Source of the DNA: Elioraea rosea
GTDB taxonomy: Bacteria; Pseudomonadota; Alphaproteobacteria; Acetobacterales; Acetobacteraceae
Reading direction: 5' to 3'
NCBI RefSeq assembly: GCF_007644105.1
Contig: NZ_VFAC01000009.1
Span: forward strand, 1 to 64,000
Length of the DNA: 64,000 bases
Shown here: in pieces, positions 43,132 to 52,140 of the stretch
Layout: every line of letters starts with the position of its first letter
Numbering within the stretch: the stretch's first letter is position 1
The notes under the pieces: generated by a model
What the model saw: only the letters and a program-made list of their open reading frames with translations
Database searches by the model: none
What the model was told of the DNA's origin: nothing
Made by a program: the position numbers and the translations under genes

Positions 43132-43761
43132 GTGACGCCGAGTGTATGGCTCGACATCGCCGTGCTGGCCGTCGTGCTGGTTTCCGGCCTGCTCGCGATG
43201 ATGCGGGGATTCGTCCGCGAGGTGCTCGGCATCGCCGCCTGGGCGGGGGCCGCGGTCGCCGCCTTCATGTTCTACCCGCTCCTCGCGCCGCATCTGCATG
43301 CCTGGCTTGAGCCAGGGCTGATCTCGAACTTGGCTGCGGGCGGGGCCATCTTCATCGTGGTGTTGATCGTCCTGTCTCTCCTGTCCCGGATGCTGTCGGA
43401 CAGGGTGCAGGATAGTGCGGCCGGCAGTATCGACCGTACGCTCGGGCTGCTGTTCGGCTTGGCGCGCGGTGCCCTGATCGTGTGTGTCGCCTATATCGGG
43501 GCGGCGTTCCTGGCCGGCGAGCGGCAGCGGTGGCCGGACTGGCTCCGCGAGTCGCAGGCAGCCCGGTTCGCCGAGCCTGGTGCGGCCTGGATCGTGGCGC
43601 AGTTGCCGCCGGGGTTGCTGCCGCCGCCGCCCCAGGGAGCGGGCCGACCCTCGGTCGACCAGCTTCTCAGGCCGGCGCCGGCGAGCCCGGCCGAGCGTGG
43701 CGAAGGCTACCGGCCCGACGAGCGCCGGGACCTGGACAGGCTCTTGAACACGACCCGCTGA
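43132..43761 (+). CDS. cvpA: CvpA family membrane protein
   Basis: The 209-residue product has four predicted membrane helices in the first 130 residues (LDIAVLAVVLVSGLLAMMRG, EVLGIAAWAGAAVAAFMF and two more), then a proline-rich cytoplasmic tail. The MMRGFVREVLGI segment is the family hallmark. CvpA is linked to colicin V production and envelope stress; its precise role is unsettled. It directly precedes purF, as in E. coli. The start is GTG 43132. Confidence 0.88.
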   Translation: MTPSVWLDIAVLAVVLVSGLLAMMRGFVREVLGIAAWAGAAVAAFMFYPLLAPHLHAWLEPGLISNLAAGGAIFIVVLIVLSLLSRMLSDRVQDSAAGSIDRTLGLLFGLARGALIVCVAYIGAAFLAGERQRWPDWLRESQAARFAEPGAAWIVAQLPPGLLPPPPQGAGRPSVDQLLRPAPASPAERGEGYRPDERRDLDRLLNTTR

Positions 43762-43779
43762 GGGCGTGGGACGAAGGGG

Positions 43780-45282
43780 ATGGCAATGGGCAGGCCCGAC
43801 GAGACCGCGTTCACGCATCCGGAGATGGACCACCCCGACGGGGACCATCCGCACGAGGAATGCGGCGTCTTCGGGGTCTGGGGAGCGGCTGATGCCTCTG
43901 CCCTGACCGCGCTCGGCCTGCACGCGCTCCAGCATCGCGGCCAGGAAGCCTCCGGCATCGTCAGCTTCGATGGCGAGAAGTTCCACAACCATCGAGGCCT
44001 TGGCCTGGTCGGCGACAATTTCTCCGACGCCCGCGTGATCGCCGCCCTGCCCGGCCGCGCCGCGATCGGCCATAACCGCTATGCGACGACCGGCGACACG
44101 GTGCTTCGTAACGTCCAGCCCCTCTACGCCGATTTCGAGTTCGGCGGCCTCGCGGTCGGTCACAACGGCAATCTCACCAACGCCATGGCGCTGCGGCGCG
44201 CGCTTGTCCGCCGCGGCTGCCTTTTCCAGTCGACGACCGACAGCGAGGTGTTCGTCCACCTCATCGCGATCAGCCTGTACTCCACCGTGGTCGACAGGCT
44301 CATCGACGCGCTGAAGCAAGTCCAAGGCGCCTACAGCCTAGTGTCGCTGACGGGCGAGGCGCTGATCGGCGTGCGCGACCCGTTCGGCGTCCGTCCGCTC
44401 ATCCTCGGGCGCCTGCCAACGCCGGCCAAGGATGGTGGCTGGGTGCTGGCCTCGGAAACCTGCGCGCTCGACATCGTCGGCGCCGAGTTCGTGCGCGACA
44501 TCGAGCCCGGCGAGATCGTGGTGATCGATGACAGCGGCGTGCGCTCGATCAAGCCATGGGCGAAGCAACCGAGCCGCTTCTGCATCTTCGAGTACATTTA
44601 CTTCGCCCGCCCCGACAGCATCGTCGAGGGCACGCCCGTCTACGAGGTGAGAAAGCGCATCGGCGCTGAGCTTGCTCGCGAGAGCCATCCGGACGCCGAC
44701 GTGATCGTGCCGGTGCCCGACAGCGGCGTTCCGGCCGCGATCGGGTATGCGGCCGAAGCCGGTCTTCCGTTCGAGCTCGGCATCATCCGCAACCACTATG
44801 TCGGCCGCACCTTCATCGAGCCGACCGACAGCATCCGCAATCTCGGCGTGAAGCTGAAGCACAGCGCAAACCGAGCGCTGATCGAGGGCAAGCGCGTGGT
44901 GCTAGTCGACGATTCGATCGTGCGTGGCACCACGAGCCGTAAGATCGTCGAGATGGTGCGCGCGGCAGGGGCAGCGGAGGTGCACATGCGAATCTCCTCG
45001 CCGCCGACGACGCATTCCTGCTTCTATGGCATCGACACGCCGGAGCGGGAGAAGCTGCTCGCCGCGCGCAACGATGTCGACGCGATGGCGCGGATCATCG
45101 GCGTCGACAGCCTCGCCTTCATCTCGATCGACGGCCTCTACCGCGCCGTCGGCGCCGACAACCGTGATCCGAAGCGCCCCCAGTTCTGCGATGCCTGCTT
45201 CACCGGCGACTATCCGATCCCGCTGACGGATTTCGCTGCCGCCACGAACGACCGCCAGCTCTCGCTGCTCGCCGAAGGATGA
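43780..45282 (+). CDS. purF: Amidophosphoribosyltransferase
   Basis: PurF starts purine synthesis by replacing the pyrophosphate of PRPP with an amine from glutamine. The 500-residue product has a 27-residue propeptide-like leader before the catalytic Cys28 (EECGVFGVWG). HALQHRGQEASGI and NRYATTG complete the glutaminase domain. The PRPP motif VVLVDDSIVRGTTSRKIVE is in the C-terminal domain. The stop overlaps the following SDR gene (ATGA). Confidence 0.97.
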   Translation: MAMGRPDETAFTHPEMDHPDGDHPHEECGVFGVWGAADASALTALGLHALQHRGQEASGIVSFDGEKFHNHRGLGLVGDNFSDARVIAALPGRAAIGHNRYATTGDTVLRNVQPLYADFEFGGLAVGHNGNLTNAMALRRALVRRGCLFQSTTDSEVFVHLIAISLYSTVVDRLIDALKQVQGAYSLVSLTGEALIGVRDPFGVRPLILGRLPTPAKDGGWVLASETCALDIVGAEFVRDIEPGEIVVIDDSGVRSIKPWAKQPSRFCIFEYIYFARPDSIVEGTPVYEVRKRIGAELARESHPDADVIVPVPDSGVPAAIGYAAEAGLPFELGIIRNHYVGRTFIEPTDSIRNLGVKLKHSANRALIEGKRVVLVDDSIVRGTTSRKIVEMVRAAGAAEVHMRISSPPTTHSCFYGIDTPEREKLLAARNDVDAMARIIGVDSLAFISIDGLYRAVGADNRDPKRPQFCDACFTGDYPIPLTDFAAATNDRQLSLLAEG

Positions 45283-45989
45283 CCGACGCTCCTCTCGCCG
45301 GGCGGGTTGCACTCGTCACCGGCGCGTCGCGCGGCCTCGGCGCCGCCATCGCGGTCGTACTCGCCTCGGCCGGCGCGCAGGTCGTCGCGGCCGGCCGCAA
45401 CGCCGCCGCGCTCGAGGAGACCGATGACCGCATCCGCGCGACCGGTGGCCTGCCGGCGACGCTTCTGCCGATCGACCTGCGTCGCGGCGAGGATGTCGAC
45501 ATGCTCGGTCCTACAATCGCGCAGCGCTACGGACGGCTGGACATCGTCATTGGCAATGCCGGCGTGCTCGGCCGGCTGGGGCCGGTGACCCATCTTCCGG
45601 CGAAGGACTGGGCCGAGGTGATCGGCGTGAACCTCGCCGCCAACTGGCACCTGATGCGTACGACCGAACCCCTCTTGCGCGCTTCCGATGCGGGCCGGGC
45701 GGTGTTCATCACCTCCGGCGGGCTCGACAGCCCGACCGCCTACTGGGGCGCCTACGGCGCATCGAAGTCCGCGCTCGAGCATCTCGCCGTCACGTGGGCG
45801 CGAGAACTCGCCATCACGAACGTCAAGGTGAACCTGTTCGACCCCGGCGTGGTGCGCACCCGCATGCGCGCCGCCGCATTCCCCGGCGAGGATCCGATGA
45901 CCGTTCCGGCGCCGGATGATGTCGCGCCAAAGATCCTGCCTCTCTGCCTTCCCGGCGAGATGCGCAGCGGCAACGTTATCCGTGGCTGA
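45279..45989 (+). CDS. Short-chain dehydrogenase/reductase
   Basis: This is a classical SDR of 236 residues. It has VTGASRGLGAAIAVV, VIGNAGVLG, and the catalytic Ser with YGASKSALEHL, followed by NLFDPGVVRTRMRAAAFPGE. The C-terminus is of the YciK-like (cytoplasmic, small SDR) type. The substrate is unknown. It overlaps the purF stop and is itself overlapped by the downstream epimerase, so the three genes are translated from one message. Confidence 0.87.
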   Translation: MTDAPLAGRVALVTGASRGLGAAIAVVLASAGAQVVAAGRNAAALEETDDRIRATGGLPATLLPIDLRRGEDVDMLGPTIAQRYGRLDIVIGNAGVLGRLGPVTHLPAKDWAEVIGVNLAANWHLMRTTEPLLRASDAGRAVFITSGGLDSPTAYWGAYGASKSALEHLAVTWARELAITNVKVNLFDPGVVRTRMRAAAFPGEDPMTVPAPDDVAPKILPLCLPGEMRSGNVIRG

Positions 45990-46968
45990 CGCCACCCTCG
46001 TCACAGGGGCCTCCGGCTTCGTCGGGCTCGCGGTGACGGAGGCACTCCTTGCGCGCGGCGACACCGTGGTGGCGTTCGATCGCTCGCCGGTTCCCGACGA
46101 TGCCGCGCGGCGCTTCGCCAGGCTGCCCGGCCGCCTCGTGTCCGTGCAGGGCGATGTCCGGTCCGATGCCGATCTAGCCGCCGTGTTTGCCGCCGCGCCG
46201 GTCTCGCGCGTGCTGCACGCCGCGGTGATCACCGCCGGGCCTGAGCGCGAGAAGACGGACGCCGAGACGATCGTTGCGGTGAACGTTCTCGGCGCGCTCG
46301 CCGTGCTGCGCGCGTGCCTCGCGCATCGCGTGGCGCGGCTGGTGTCTCCCTCGTCCGTCGCGGTGTACGGGCAGCAGCCCGAGGGCAGCCCGCCCTTCGA
46401 CGAGGAGACGACGTGTCCGAAGCCTATAATGCTCTACGGCATCACCAAGCTGGCGGCTGAGCAGTCGCTGGCGCGGCTCGCCCGCGTGCACGGCCTTTCC
46501 TTCGCGGCCGCGCGGCTCGGCTCGGTGTTCGGCCCGTGGGAGCGTGATACGGGGCTGCGCGACACCCTCTCGCCGCATCTCGCTGCAACCGTCGCGGCGC
46601 TGCGTGGCGGGGACGCGGTGCTGAACCGCCCGACGCGCGGCGATCATGTCTATGTCCGCGACGTCGCCTCCGGCCTGCTTGGGCTTCTCGACGCGCCCGC
46701 TCTCAGTCACGACCTGTTCAACCTCGGCAGCGGCGTGGCGACCGACGTGGCGATGTTCTGCGCCGCGTTGGCGCGGCATCGGCCCGCTTTTCGCTGGCGG
46801 ATCGCGGCCGAGGGCGAGGCGCCGAGCGTCGTTACCCACGTGCCGTTCGACCGTCCGGCGATGCGCGTCGACCGTCTCGTAGCTGCAACGGGATGGCGCC
46901 CGCGATATGGCCTCCACGAGGCGGCGGCGGATGCGCTCGCCTTCTTCGAGGCTCATCCCGCGTCGTAG
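45982..46968 (+). CDS. NAD-dependent epimerase/dehydratase family protein
   Basis: This is an extended SDR fold of 328 residues. It has the cofactor loop VTGASGFVGLAVTEAL, SSVAVYGQQP, the catalytic YGITKLAAEQSLARLA and RLGSVFGPWERDTG. The C-terminal part is shorter than in sugar-nucleotide epimerases. It is similar to nucleoside-diphosphate-sugar epimerases and to denD-like dehydrogenases acting on sugar acids; the substrate is unknown. The start is GTG 45982, overlapping the upstream stop by 8 bases. The 3' end overlaps der by 16 bases. Confidence 0.82.
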   Translation: MADATLVTGASGFVGLAVTEALLARGDTVVAFDRSPVPDDAARRFARLPGRLVSVQGDVRSDADLAAVFAAAPVSRVLHAAVITAGPEREKTDAETIVAVNVLGALAVLRACLAHRVARLVSPSSVAVYGQQPEGSPPFDEETTCPKPIMLYGITKLAAEQSLARLARVHGLSFAAARLGSVFGPWERDTGLRDTLSPHLAATVAALRGGDAVLNRPTRGDHVYVRDVASGLLGLLDAPALSHDLFNLGSGVATDVAMFCAALARHRPAFRWRIAAEGEAPSVVTHVPFDRPAMRVDRLVAATGWRPRYGLHEAAADALAFFEAHPAS

Positions 46969-48314
46969 GGGTTCGTCGTGCCGCGCAGGTTCAGCCGGAT
47001 CGGCACCCCCTGCATGTCGAAATCCTCGCGGATCGAGTTCAGCAGGTAGCGAGCGTACCCGTCCGGCAACTGCTCGCTGCGCGTGCCGAAGATCACGAAG
47101 GTCGGCGGCCGCGCCTTCGCCTGGGTGATGTAGCGCAATTTGAGCCGCCGCCCATCCACCAGTGGCGGAGGGTGGCGCGCGATGGCACCCTCGAACCAGC
47201 GGTTCAGCGCCCCGGTCGGCACGCGGGTGTTCCAGGCCGCGTAGGCCTTCCATATCGCTGGCATCAGCTTCTCTACGCCGGCGCCGGAAAGAGCCGACAG
47301 CGGCACGATCGGGATGCCGCGAAGCTGCGCCAGGCTGGTCTGAAGCCGGTCCGTCAGCACCCGGCGGGCGGCGTCGCGTTCCCTGGGCGGAACGAGGTCC
47401 CACTTGTTCAGCGCGAGCACGATCGCGCGCCCCTCGCGCTCGGCCAGCGTCGCAATCGAGAGGTCCTGCCCCTCCATCGGCGCGAGCGCGTCGAGCACAA
47501 GCACGACGACCTCGGCCTCTTTCAGCGCCTGGATCGTCTCGCCAGTCGACATCCGTTCGAGGCTCTCGACGACGCGGGCACGCTTGCGGAGGCCCGCGGT
47601 GTCGACGAGGCGGACGAGCCGACCCTCGGCGTCGCGCCAGGCCGAGGCGATGGCGTCGCGCGTGATGCCCGGCTCGGGCCCTGTCAGCATCCTCTCCTCG
47701 CCGAGCAAACGGTTCACCAGCGTGGATTTGCCCGCATTCGGGCGGCCGACGATGGCGAGCCGGAGCGGACGCTCCGCCCCCGCCTCGCCTTCCTCCTCGG
47801 CCTCGTCCTTCGCCGGCGCGGCACCAAGAGCGTCGGCCACGGCCTCGTGCAGGTCCCCGAATCCCTCGCCATGCTCGGCCGAGACGGCGATCGGGTCGCC
47901 GAAGCCGAGGGAGTAGCCCTCCGACACGCCGGCGAGCCCGCCGCGCCCCTCGGCCTTGTTCACCACGAGGATCACCGGCCGCCCCTTGCGGCGCAGCCAA
48001 GCGGCGAAGTGCTCGTCGGCCGGCGTCAGCCCGGCGCGGCCGTCGATCACGAAAAGCACGAGATCGGCCTCATCGACTGCCCGCTCGCTGCCCTGCGTCA
48101 TCTTGCCCGCGATGCTCTCGGGCGGCGCTTCCTCGAGGCCTGCCGTGTCGATCAGCGTCACGTCGCGGCCGCCGATCTCGGCTTCGGCCTCCTTGCGGTC
48201 GCGCGTCACACCGGGCAGGTCGTGCACGATGGCGAGCCGCCGCCGCGCCAGCCGGTTGAACAACGTCGACTTGCCGACATTGGGCCGCCCGATGATGGCG
48301 ACGACGGGCCGCAT
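46953..48314 (-). CDS. der: Ribosome biogenesis GTPase Der (EngA)
   Basis: Der has two GTPase domains in tandem and a KH-like C-terminal domain and is required for 50S assembly. The 453-residue product shows the first G domain (IGRPNVGKSTLFNR, DTAGLEEAP), the second (VGRPNAGKSTLVNRLLGEER, DTAGLRKRARV, ALNKWDLV), and a C-terminal domain ending RNLRGTTNPYDAG-type residues. bamB lies 3 bases upstream on the same strand, giving the familiar yfgM-bamB-der order. Confidence 0.96.
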   Translation of the reverse strand: MRPVVAIIGRPNVGKSTLFNRLARRRLAIVHDLPGVTRDRKEAEAEIGGRDVTLIDTAGLEEAPPESIAGKMTQGSERAVDEADLVLFVIDGRAGLTPADEHFAAWLRRKGRPVILVVNKAEGRGGLAGVSEGYSLGFGDPIAVSAEHGEGFGDLHEAVADALGAAPAKDEAEEEGEAGAERPLRLAIVGRPNAGKSTLVNRLLGEERMLTGPEPGITRDAIASAWRDAEGRLVRLVDTAGLRKRARVVESLERMSTGETIQALKEAEVVVLVLDALAPMEGQDLSIATLAEREGRAIVLALNKWDLVPPRERDAARRVLTDRLQTSLAQLRGIPIVPLSALSGAGVEKLMPAIWKAYAAWNTRVPTGALNRWFEGAIARHPPPLVDGRRLKLRYITQAKARPPTFVIFGTRSEQLPDGYARYLLNSIREDFDMQGVPIRLNLRGTTNPYDAG

Positions 48315-48317
48315 GGC

Positions 48318-49649
48318 TCAGCGCAGCGCGACGAGGGTCGCGTCGTCGGCGAGAAGCAGGAGCGTCCCGTCTGCGACGACAGGTGAAACACTCACCCCGT
48401 CAGGCAGCCTCTGCCGCCCCATGATCTCGCCCGTGTAGGGCGAGACGGCGATCGCCTCGCCGCGCGAACTCGAGACGACCAGCCTGTCGCCGATCAGCGC
48501 CGGTCCGCTCCACATGATGGGGTCGCTCCTGCGCTCCTCGTTGCGAAAGCGCGGCAGTGCGGTCACCCAACGGGCGCGGCCGTCATTTCGGCTGAGGCAG
48601 ACAAGCTCCTCGGCGCTGCTGATGACGTACACCCAATCGCCGGCGACCCAGGGGCTCTCGCGGCCCGGAAGCTCGCGCTCCCAGATGCGTCGGCCGGAGC
48701 GCATGTCGATGGCCATCGTCACTCCGCTTGCGCCTGTGACGAACCCGCGGCCACGATCGATCGCAGGGCGGCCAAGTACCGCAGGCAAATCGGCGATTGA
48801 GGGACGCCCGCGGCCACCCCCGACCACCTCCGACCAAGCGACGCGGCCGCTGTCGAGACGCAGCACGGTGACGTCTCCGTTGCCGAAGCCGACCAGCACG
48901 AGCCCTTGCTCGATGGCCGGGGTGGGGGAGGCGAGAAGCGTGGTCGCCTCGGACGGGCCACGGTACTGCCAGGCGTGGTCGCCAGTTTCGGCGCGAAGCG
49001 CGAGCACCTGACCCTCCACGCAGAGCACGATGACGAAGTCGTCGGCTAGCGTCACGGCGCCGCGCGACGGGCTTGGAAGCGGCTTCCGCCAGATCGGCTC
49101 GCCGCTCTGCGGCTCGAGCGCGAGCGCCTCGCCATAGCTGGTGGCTGCGTAGACGCGGGCACCATCAGCGGCGACGCCACCGCCGAGGGACGTCCGCGAC
49201 GCGTTCTCCGGCCGCGTGCTCACCCGCCACAGCGCGCGGCCGCTGTCGAGTTCCATCGACGTGATACGGGCCTCGGCATCCGAGACGAAAACCCGACCAC
49301 CAACCACAACGGGAGGTGCCATCAGTCGTCGGCGGAGCGACGATCCAGTCCCGATCGAGCTTCGCCAGGCAACTGCGAGGCTGTCGCCCGCCTCGAGATG
49401 ACCAACGACGTTCGACGGGGCGCCGCCGGCGACCGGCCAATCGGTATTGCGCATGGGCGGCGGCAGCGCGACCTCAATCTCCGCCATCCCCTCGTCGGGC
49501 AGGATCTCTGTCTCGCCAGGCAGGATAGAGCGTCGCTCGCCGGGAAGGGGAACCTTGGTCGTGCCAAACAGACCATCCCATACGCTGCAGCCGCCGAGGA
49601 TAGCGGGTGCGCCGACGATCGCGGCGCGGCGTGTCATCCGACGCGGCAT
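48318..49649 (-). CDS. bamB: Outer-membrane assembly lipoprotein BamB (beta-propeller)
   Basis: BamB is the beta-propeller lipoprotein of the BAM complex. The 443-residue product has a lipobox in AILGGCSV, then repeated propeller blades with tryptophan or arginine after short strands, such as GRVFVSDAEARITSMELDSG, GEALALEPQSGEPIW and GLVLVGFGNGDVTVLRLDSG. The ATG overlaps the upstream stop by one base. Position beside der and a YfgM-like gene supports the call. Confidence 0.88.
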   Translation of the reverse strand: MPRRMTRRAAIVGAPAILGGCSVWDGLFGTTKVPLPGERRSILPGETEILPDEGMAEIEVALPPPMRNTDWPVAGGAPSNVVGHLEAGDSLAVAWRSSIGTGSSLRRRLMAPPVVVGGRVFVSDAEARITSMELDSGRALWRVSTRPENASRTSLGGGVAADGARVYAATSYGEALALEPQSGEPIWRKPLPSPSRGAVTLADDFVIVLCVEGQVLALRAETGDHAWQYRGPSEATTLLASPTPAIEQGLVLVGFGNGDVTVLRLDSGRVAWSEVVGGGRGRPSIADLPAVLGRPAIDRGRGFVTGASGVTMAIDMRSGRRIWERELPGRESPWVAGDWVYVISSAEELVCLSRNDGRARWVTALPRFRNEERRSDPIMWSGPALIGDRLVVSSSRGEAIAVSPYTGEIMGRQRLPDGVSVSPVVADGTLLLLADDATLVALR

Positions 49650-50362
49650 CAGTTGCCGCCAGCGGTGCTGGTGGTCAGCGCGCCGAGCGTCTCGGCCGCT
49701 CTCTCGCGCAGCGCCATGGGGGCGTCCTCTGCCTCGGCAATCCTGCGTAGGATTGTCATCGCCTGCTGCGTCTGCCCCTGTCTCAACGCGAGCGCCGCTT
49801 GGAGTTCACGCGCGCTGAATCGAAACGCGCCGTCCGGCCGGTCGAGCGCGGCGAGACGCGGCGCGAGAGCGGAGGGCTCGGCGATGTCAATCTCGTGCAG
49901 GATAGCGGTGACAGAGGCGAGGTCGCGGAACACGGGGCCGATCGAGCCATCCGCCGCGATTCCTTGCCACAATGCAATGGCGGTGTCGCGGTCGCCGGCA
50001 CGGGCACGGGCGGCGGCTTCCTGGAACCGCGCGAGCAGGGCGTAGCCGGCAGGGCCTTCGCGCCTCAACGCCTCGAGTGTTGGCACGCCACGCGCAGGGT
50101 CGGCTGTGGCCTCGGTCTGCACGGCCGAGGTATAGCGGTCCGACGCCGCGACGGCTTGCCGCTGCTGGTACCATCTCCAGCCCTGGAAGGCGGCCGTTCC
50201 GGCGACCACGAGCAGAAGCACCGCGGTGGCAATCCAGCCGTAGCGGTCCCAGAGGCGTTTGGCGCGTTCCCGCCTGAGGTCTTCCGCGACCTCGGTGAAG
50301 ATGTCCGTCAACTGGTCCTCCGCGCCGGGCCGTTGTTGCGCGCCTCTGGTCCCAGCCTGCAC
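49649..50362 (-). CDS. YfgM-like tetratricopeptide membrane protein
   Basis: The product (237 residues) has a short cytoplasmic segment (LTDIFTEVAEDLRRERAKRLW), one helix (WIATAVLLLVVAGTAAF) and a periplasmic alpha-helical domain with repeats resembling TPRs. This is the YfgM (DUF2133-like) layout: an ancillary SecYEG-associated chaperone. It precedes bamB and der as in gammaproteobacteria. The start is GTG 50362, chosen because no ATG is available; TTG 50311 is an alternative. Confidence 0.75.
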   Translation of the reverse strand: MQAGTRGAQQRPGAEDQLTDIFTEVAEDLRRERAKRLWDRYGWIATAVLLLVVAGTAAFQGWRWYQQRQAVAASDRYTSAVQTEATADPARGVPTLEALRREGPAGYALLARFQEAAARARAGDRDTAIALWQGIAADGSIGPVFRDLASVTAILHEIDIAEPSALAPRLAALDRPDGAFRFSARELQAALALRQGQTQQAMTILRRIAEAEDAPMALRERAAETLGALTTSTAGGN

Positions 50363-50485
50363 GGTCGGGGTGGCGTCTCTCCGGCTCCGGAAGGGGGCGG
50401 AGAATACGGGGCGCGCTCGGCGGGCGCAAACCCAAGGGTTCCCGCTTGACGCTTCGTTAAGGCCTCGGGCCCAGATTGTCACGCC

Positions 50486-50887
50486 ATGGTAGATCGTCGC
50501 GCAGGAGTGCTGGTTTGTGCCGCAGCCGCAGCGATGCTGGCAGGCTGCTCCGAGCCGGCCGTGCTGCAGGAAACCATTGCCGGAACGCCGCTCTCGCTCT
50601 GGATCGCCGGCGCCTCCGCCACGAGCTTCGTTGTCGCGCAGCGAGGCCTGTTTGATGTGGCCTATTCGCTGGTCACGGGGAAGGACTGCTCGCTGGTGAA
50701 CATAGAGCGCCGCGGCGAATACTGCCGTAGCGAAGCCATCGCGCAGCCGGTCGCCTTCTGCACGCGTAGCCTCGGCGACGTCGATTGCTGGACCGTCGCC
50801 AACCCGTATGGCCTGCAGCGGCCTGTGACCGATATCCCTGTCCGGCCCGAGCGCCGCCCCGCGCGGTGGAGCCTCTCTCCCTTCTAG
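50486..50887 (+). CDS. Small predicted lipoprotein
   Basis: This is a 133-residue protein with a lipoprotein signal (VCAAAAAMLAGC, acylated Cys at about 21). The mature part has six further cysteines, in GKDCSLVNIERRGEYC, FC, DCW and similar positions, suggesting disulfides. Its TGKDCSLVNIERRGEYC resembles small alphaproteobacterial lipoproteins of unknown role. It starts at ATG 50486 divergent from the YfgM-like gene. Confidence 0.7.
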   Translation: MVDRRAGVLVCAAAAAMLAGCSEPAVLQETIAGTPLSLWIAGASATSFVVAQRGLFDVAYSLVTGKDCSLVNIERRGEYCRSEAIAQPVAFCTRSLGDVDCWTVANPYGLQRPVTDIPVRPERRPARWSLSPF

Positions 50888-51005
50888 CAGGGCCCCGCTC
50901 AAGCTTGATTTCGGCCTGGCTGGTTCTGCATTACGGTGTGGGCACCGTATGCGGAGGACGACCATCCCACGACCTGTTCCCCAAGGACACGGAACGCCAA
51001 CGGCT

Positions 51006-52091
51006 ATGCGAAAGCGGCCCGGGCATGAACGCGTGTTGGATGGATTGTCCCGTGTGCCGGCTTGGGGTGACGGCCGGAAGGGCGGGATCGGCATCCTCGG
51101 CGGGTCGTTCAATCCCGCGCATGAAGGCCACCGTCACATCGCGCTCGCCGCGATGAAGCGGCTGGGTCTGAAAGCCGTCTGGCTGATGGTGAGCCCTGGA
51201 AATCCTTTGAAATCCAACGATGGGATGGGCGCCTTCGCCGACCGTTTGGCTTCGGCCCGCGTCATGGCCGGCGGACACCCCCGCATCATCCCGACCGATA
51301 TCGAGGCCCGCCTCGGCACGCGTTACACCCGCCATACTCTGCCCAAGCTCCTGCGCCGTTTCCGACGGGTGCGCTTCGTTTGGTTGATGGGCGCAGACAA
51401 CCAGGTCCAGATTCCGCGCTGGCAGGGCTGGACCGAGATCTTCGGAATGATTCCAGTGATCGTTTTTCCAAGGCCGGGCTGGACCCGGCCGGCGCTCGCC
51501 GGGAAGGCGACTCGGCGGATGCAACATGCCCGCCTTCCGGCGCATGCTGCCGGCGCGCTGCCGCGGACGGACCCGCCTGCCTGGACCTTCTTGCCCGGCC
51601 GCGAGCACCCTGCCTCCGCCACGATGATTCGCGCGGCGCTGGCCGCGGCCCGCGGAGAGGGACGGTCCGTTGCCCGCGAGGCCAAGCCGCCCGCGGTGCG
51701 TGAAAAGCGTCGTGTGGAGTTGGCGCCGGGGCGTCGCGACCGGCTCGGCGAGCGGGTCCAGCTCGTCGTCGACAGCCTGGAGGCGGACAAGGCCGAGGAC
51801 GTCGTGGTCATCGACCTTGCCGGTAAGGCCGACTTTGCGGATCGCATGATCGTCGCCTCTGGTCTTGCCGGGCGGCAGATCCAGGCGATGGCCGAGCATG
51901 TCGTCGAGAAGCTTGAGAAGAACGGCGCACCGCGCGTCCGCGTCGAGGGGCTCGGCGGGTCGGATTGGGTTCTGATTGATGGCGGCGACATCGTCATCCA
52001 CCTGTTCCGCCCCGAGGCGCGGACGCTCTACGGCCTCGAGAAGATGTGGGGTATGGCGCTTCCGGCCGAGGACGGCGCGCGGGACCGATGA
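51006..52091 (+). CDS. nadD-rsfS: Fused nicotinate-nucleotide adenylyltransferase and ribosome silencing factor
   Basis: One frame of 361 residues joins two proteins usually encoded separately. Residues 1 to about 215 are NadD: GILGGSFNPAHEGHRH (about 29-44), WLMVSPGNPLKS, MGADNQVQIPRWQGW and ASATMIRAA; it makes the NAD precursor. Residues 250-361 are RsfS: LVVDSLEADKAEDVVVIDL, MIVASGLAGRQIQAMA, GSDWVLIDGGDIVIHLFRPE and LYGLEKMWG; it binds L14 and blocks subunit joining. A 35-residue basic, Pro/Arg-rich linker joins them with no stop or shift. An internal GTG near residue 231 could give free RsfS. The start is ATG 51006; ATG 50949 is possible. Confidence 0.85.
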   Translation: MRKRPGHERVLDGLSRVPAWGDGRKGGIGILGGSFNPAHEGHRHIALAAMKRLGLKAVWLMVSPGNPLKSNDGMGAFADRLASARVMAGGHPRIIPTDIEARLGTRYTRHTLPKLLRRFRRVRFVWLMGADNQVQIPRWQGWTEIFGMIPVIVFPRPGWTRPALAGKATRRMQHARLPAHAAGALPRTDPPAWTFLPGREHPASATMIRAALAAARGEGRSVAREAKPPAVREKRRVELAPGRRDRLGERVQLVVDSLEADKAEDVVVIDLAGKADFADRMIVASGLAGRQIQAMAEHVVEKLEKNGAPRVRVEGLGGSDWVLIDGGDIVIHLFRPEARTLYGLEKMWGMALPAEDGARDR

Positions 52092-52140
52092 CGGCGCCGG
52101 GTCTTGCCTCGCTGCGTCGGCGCGGCGATGGTCCGTGCCC

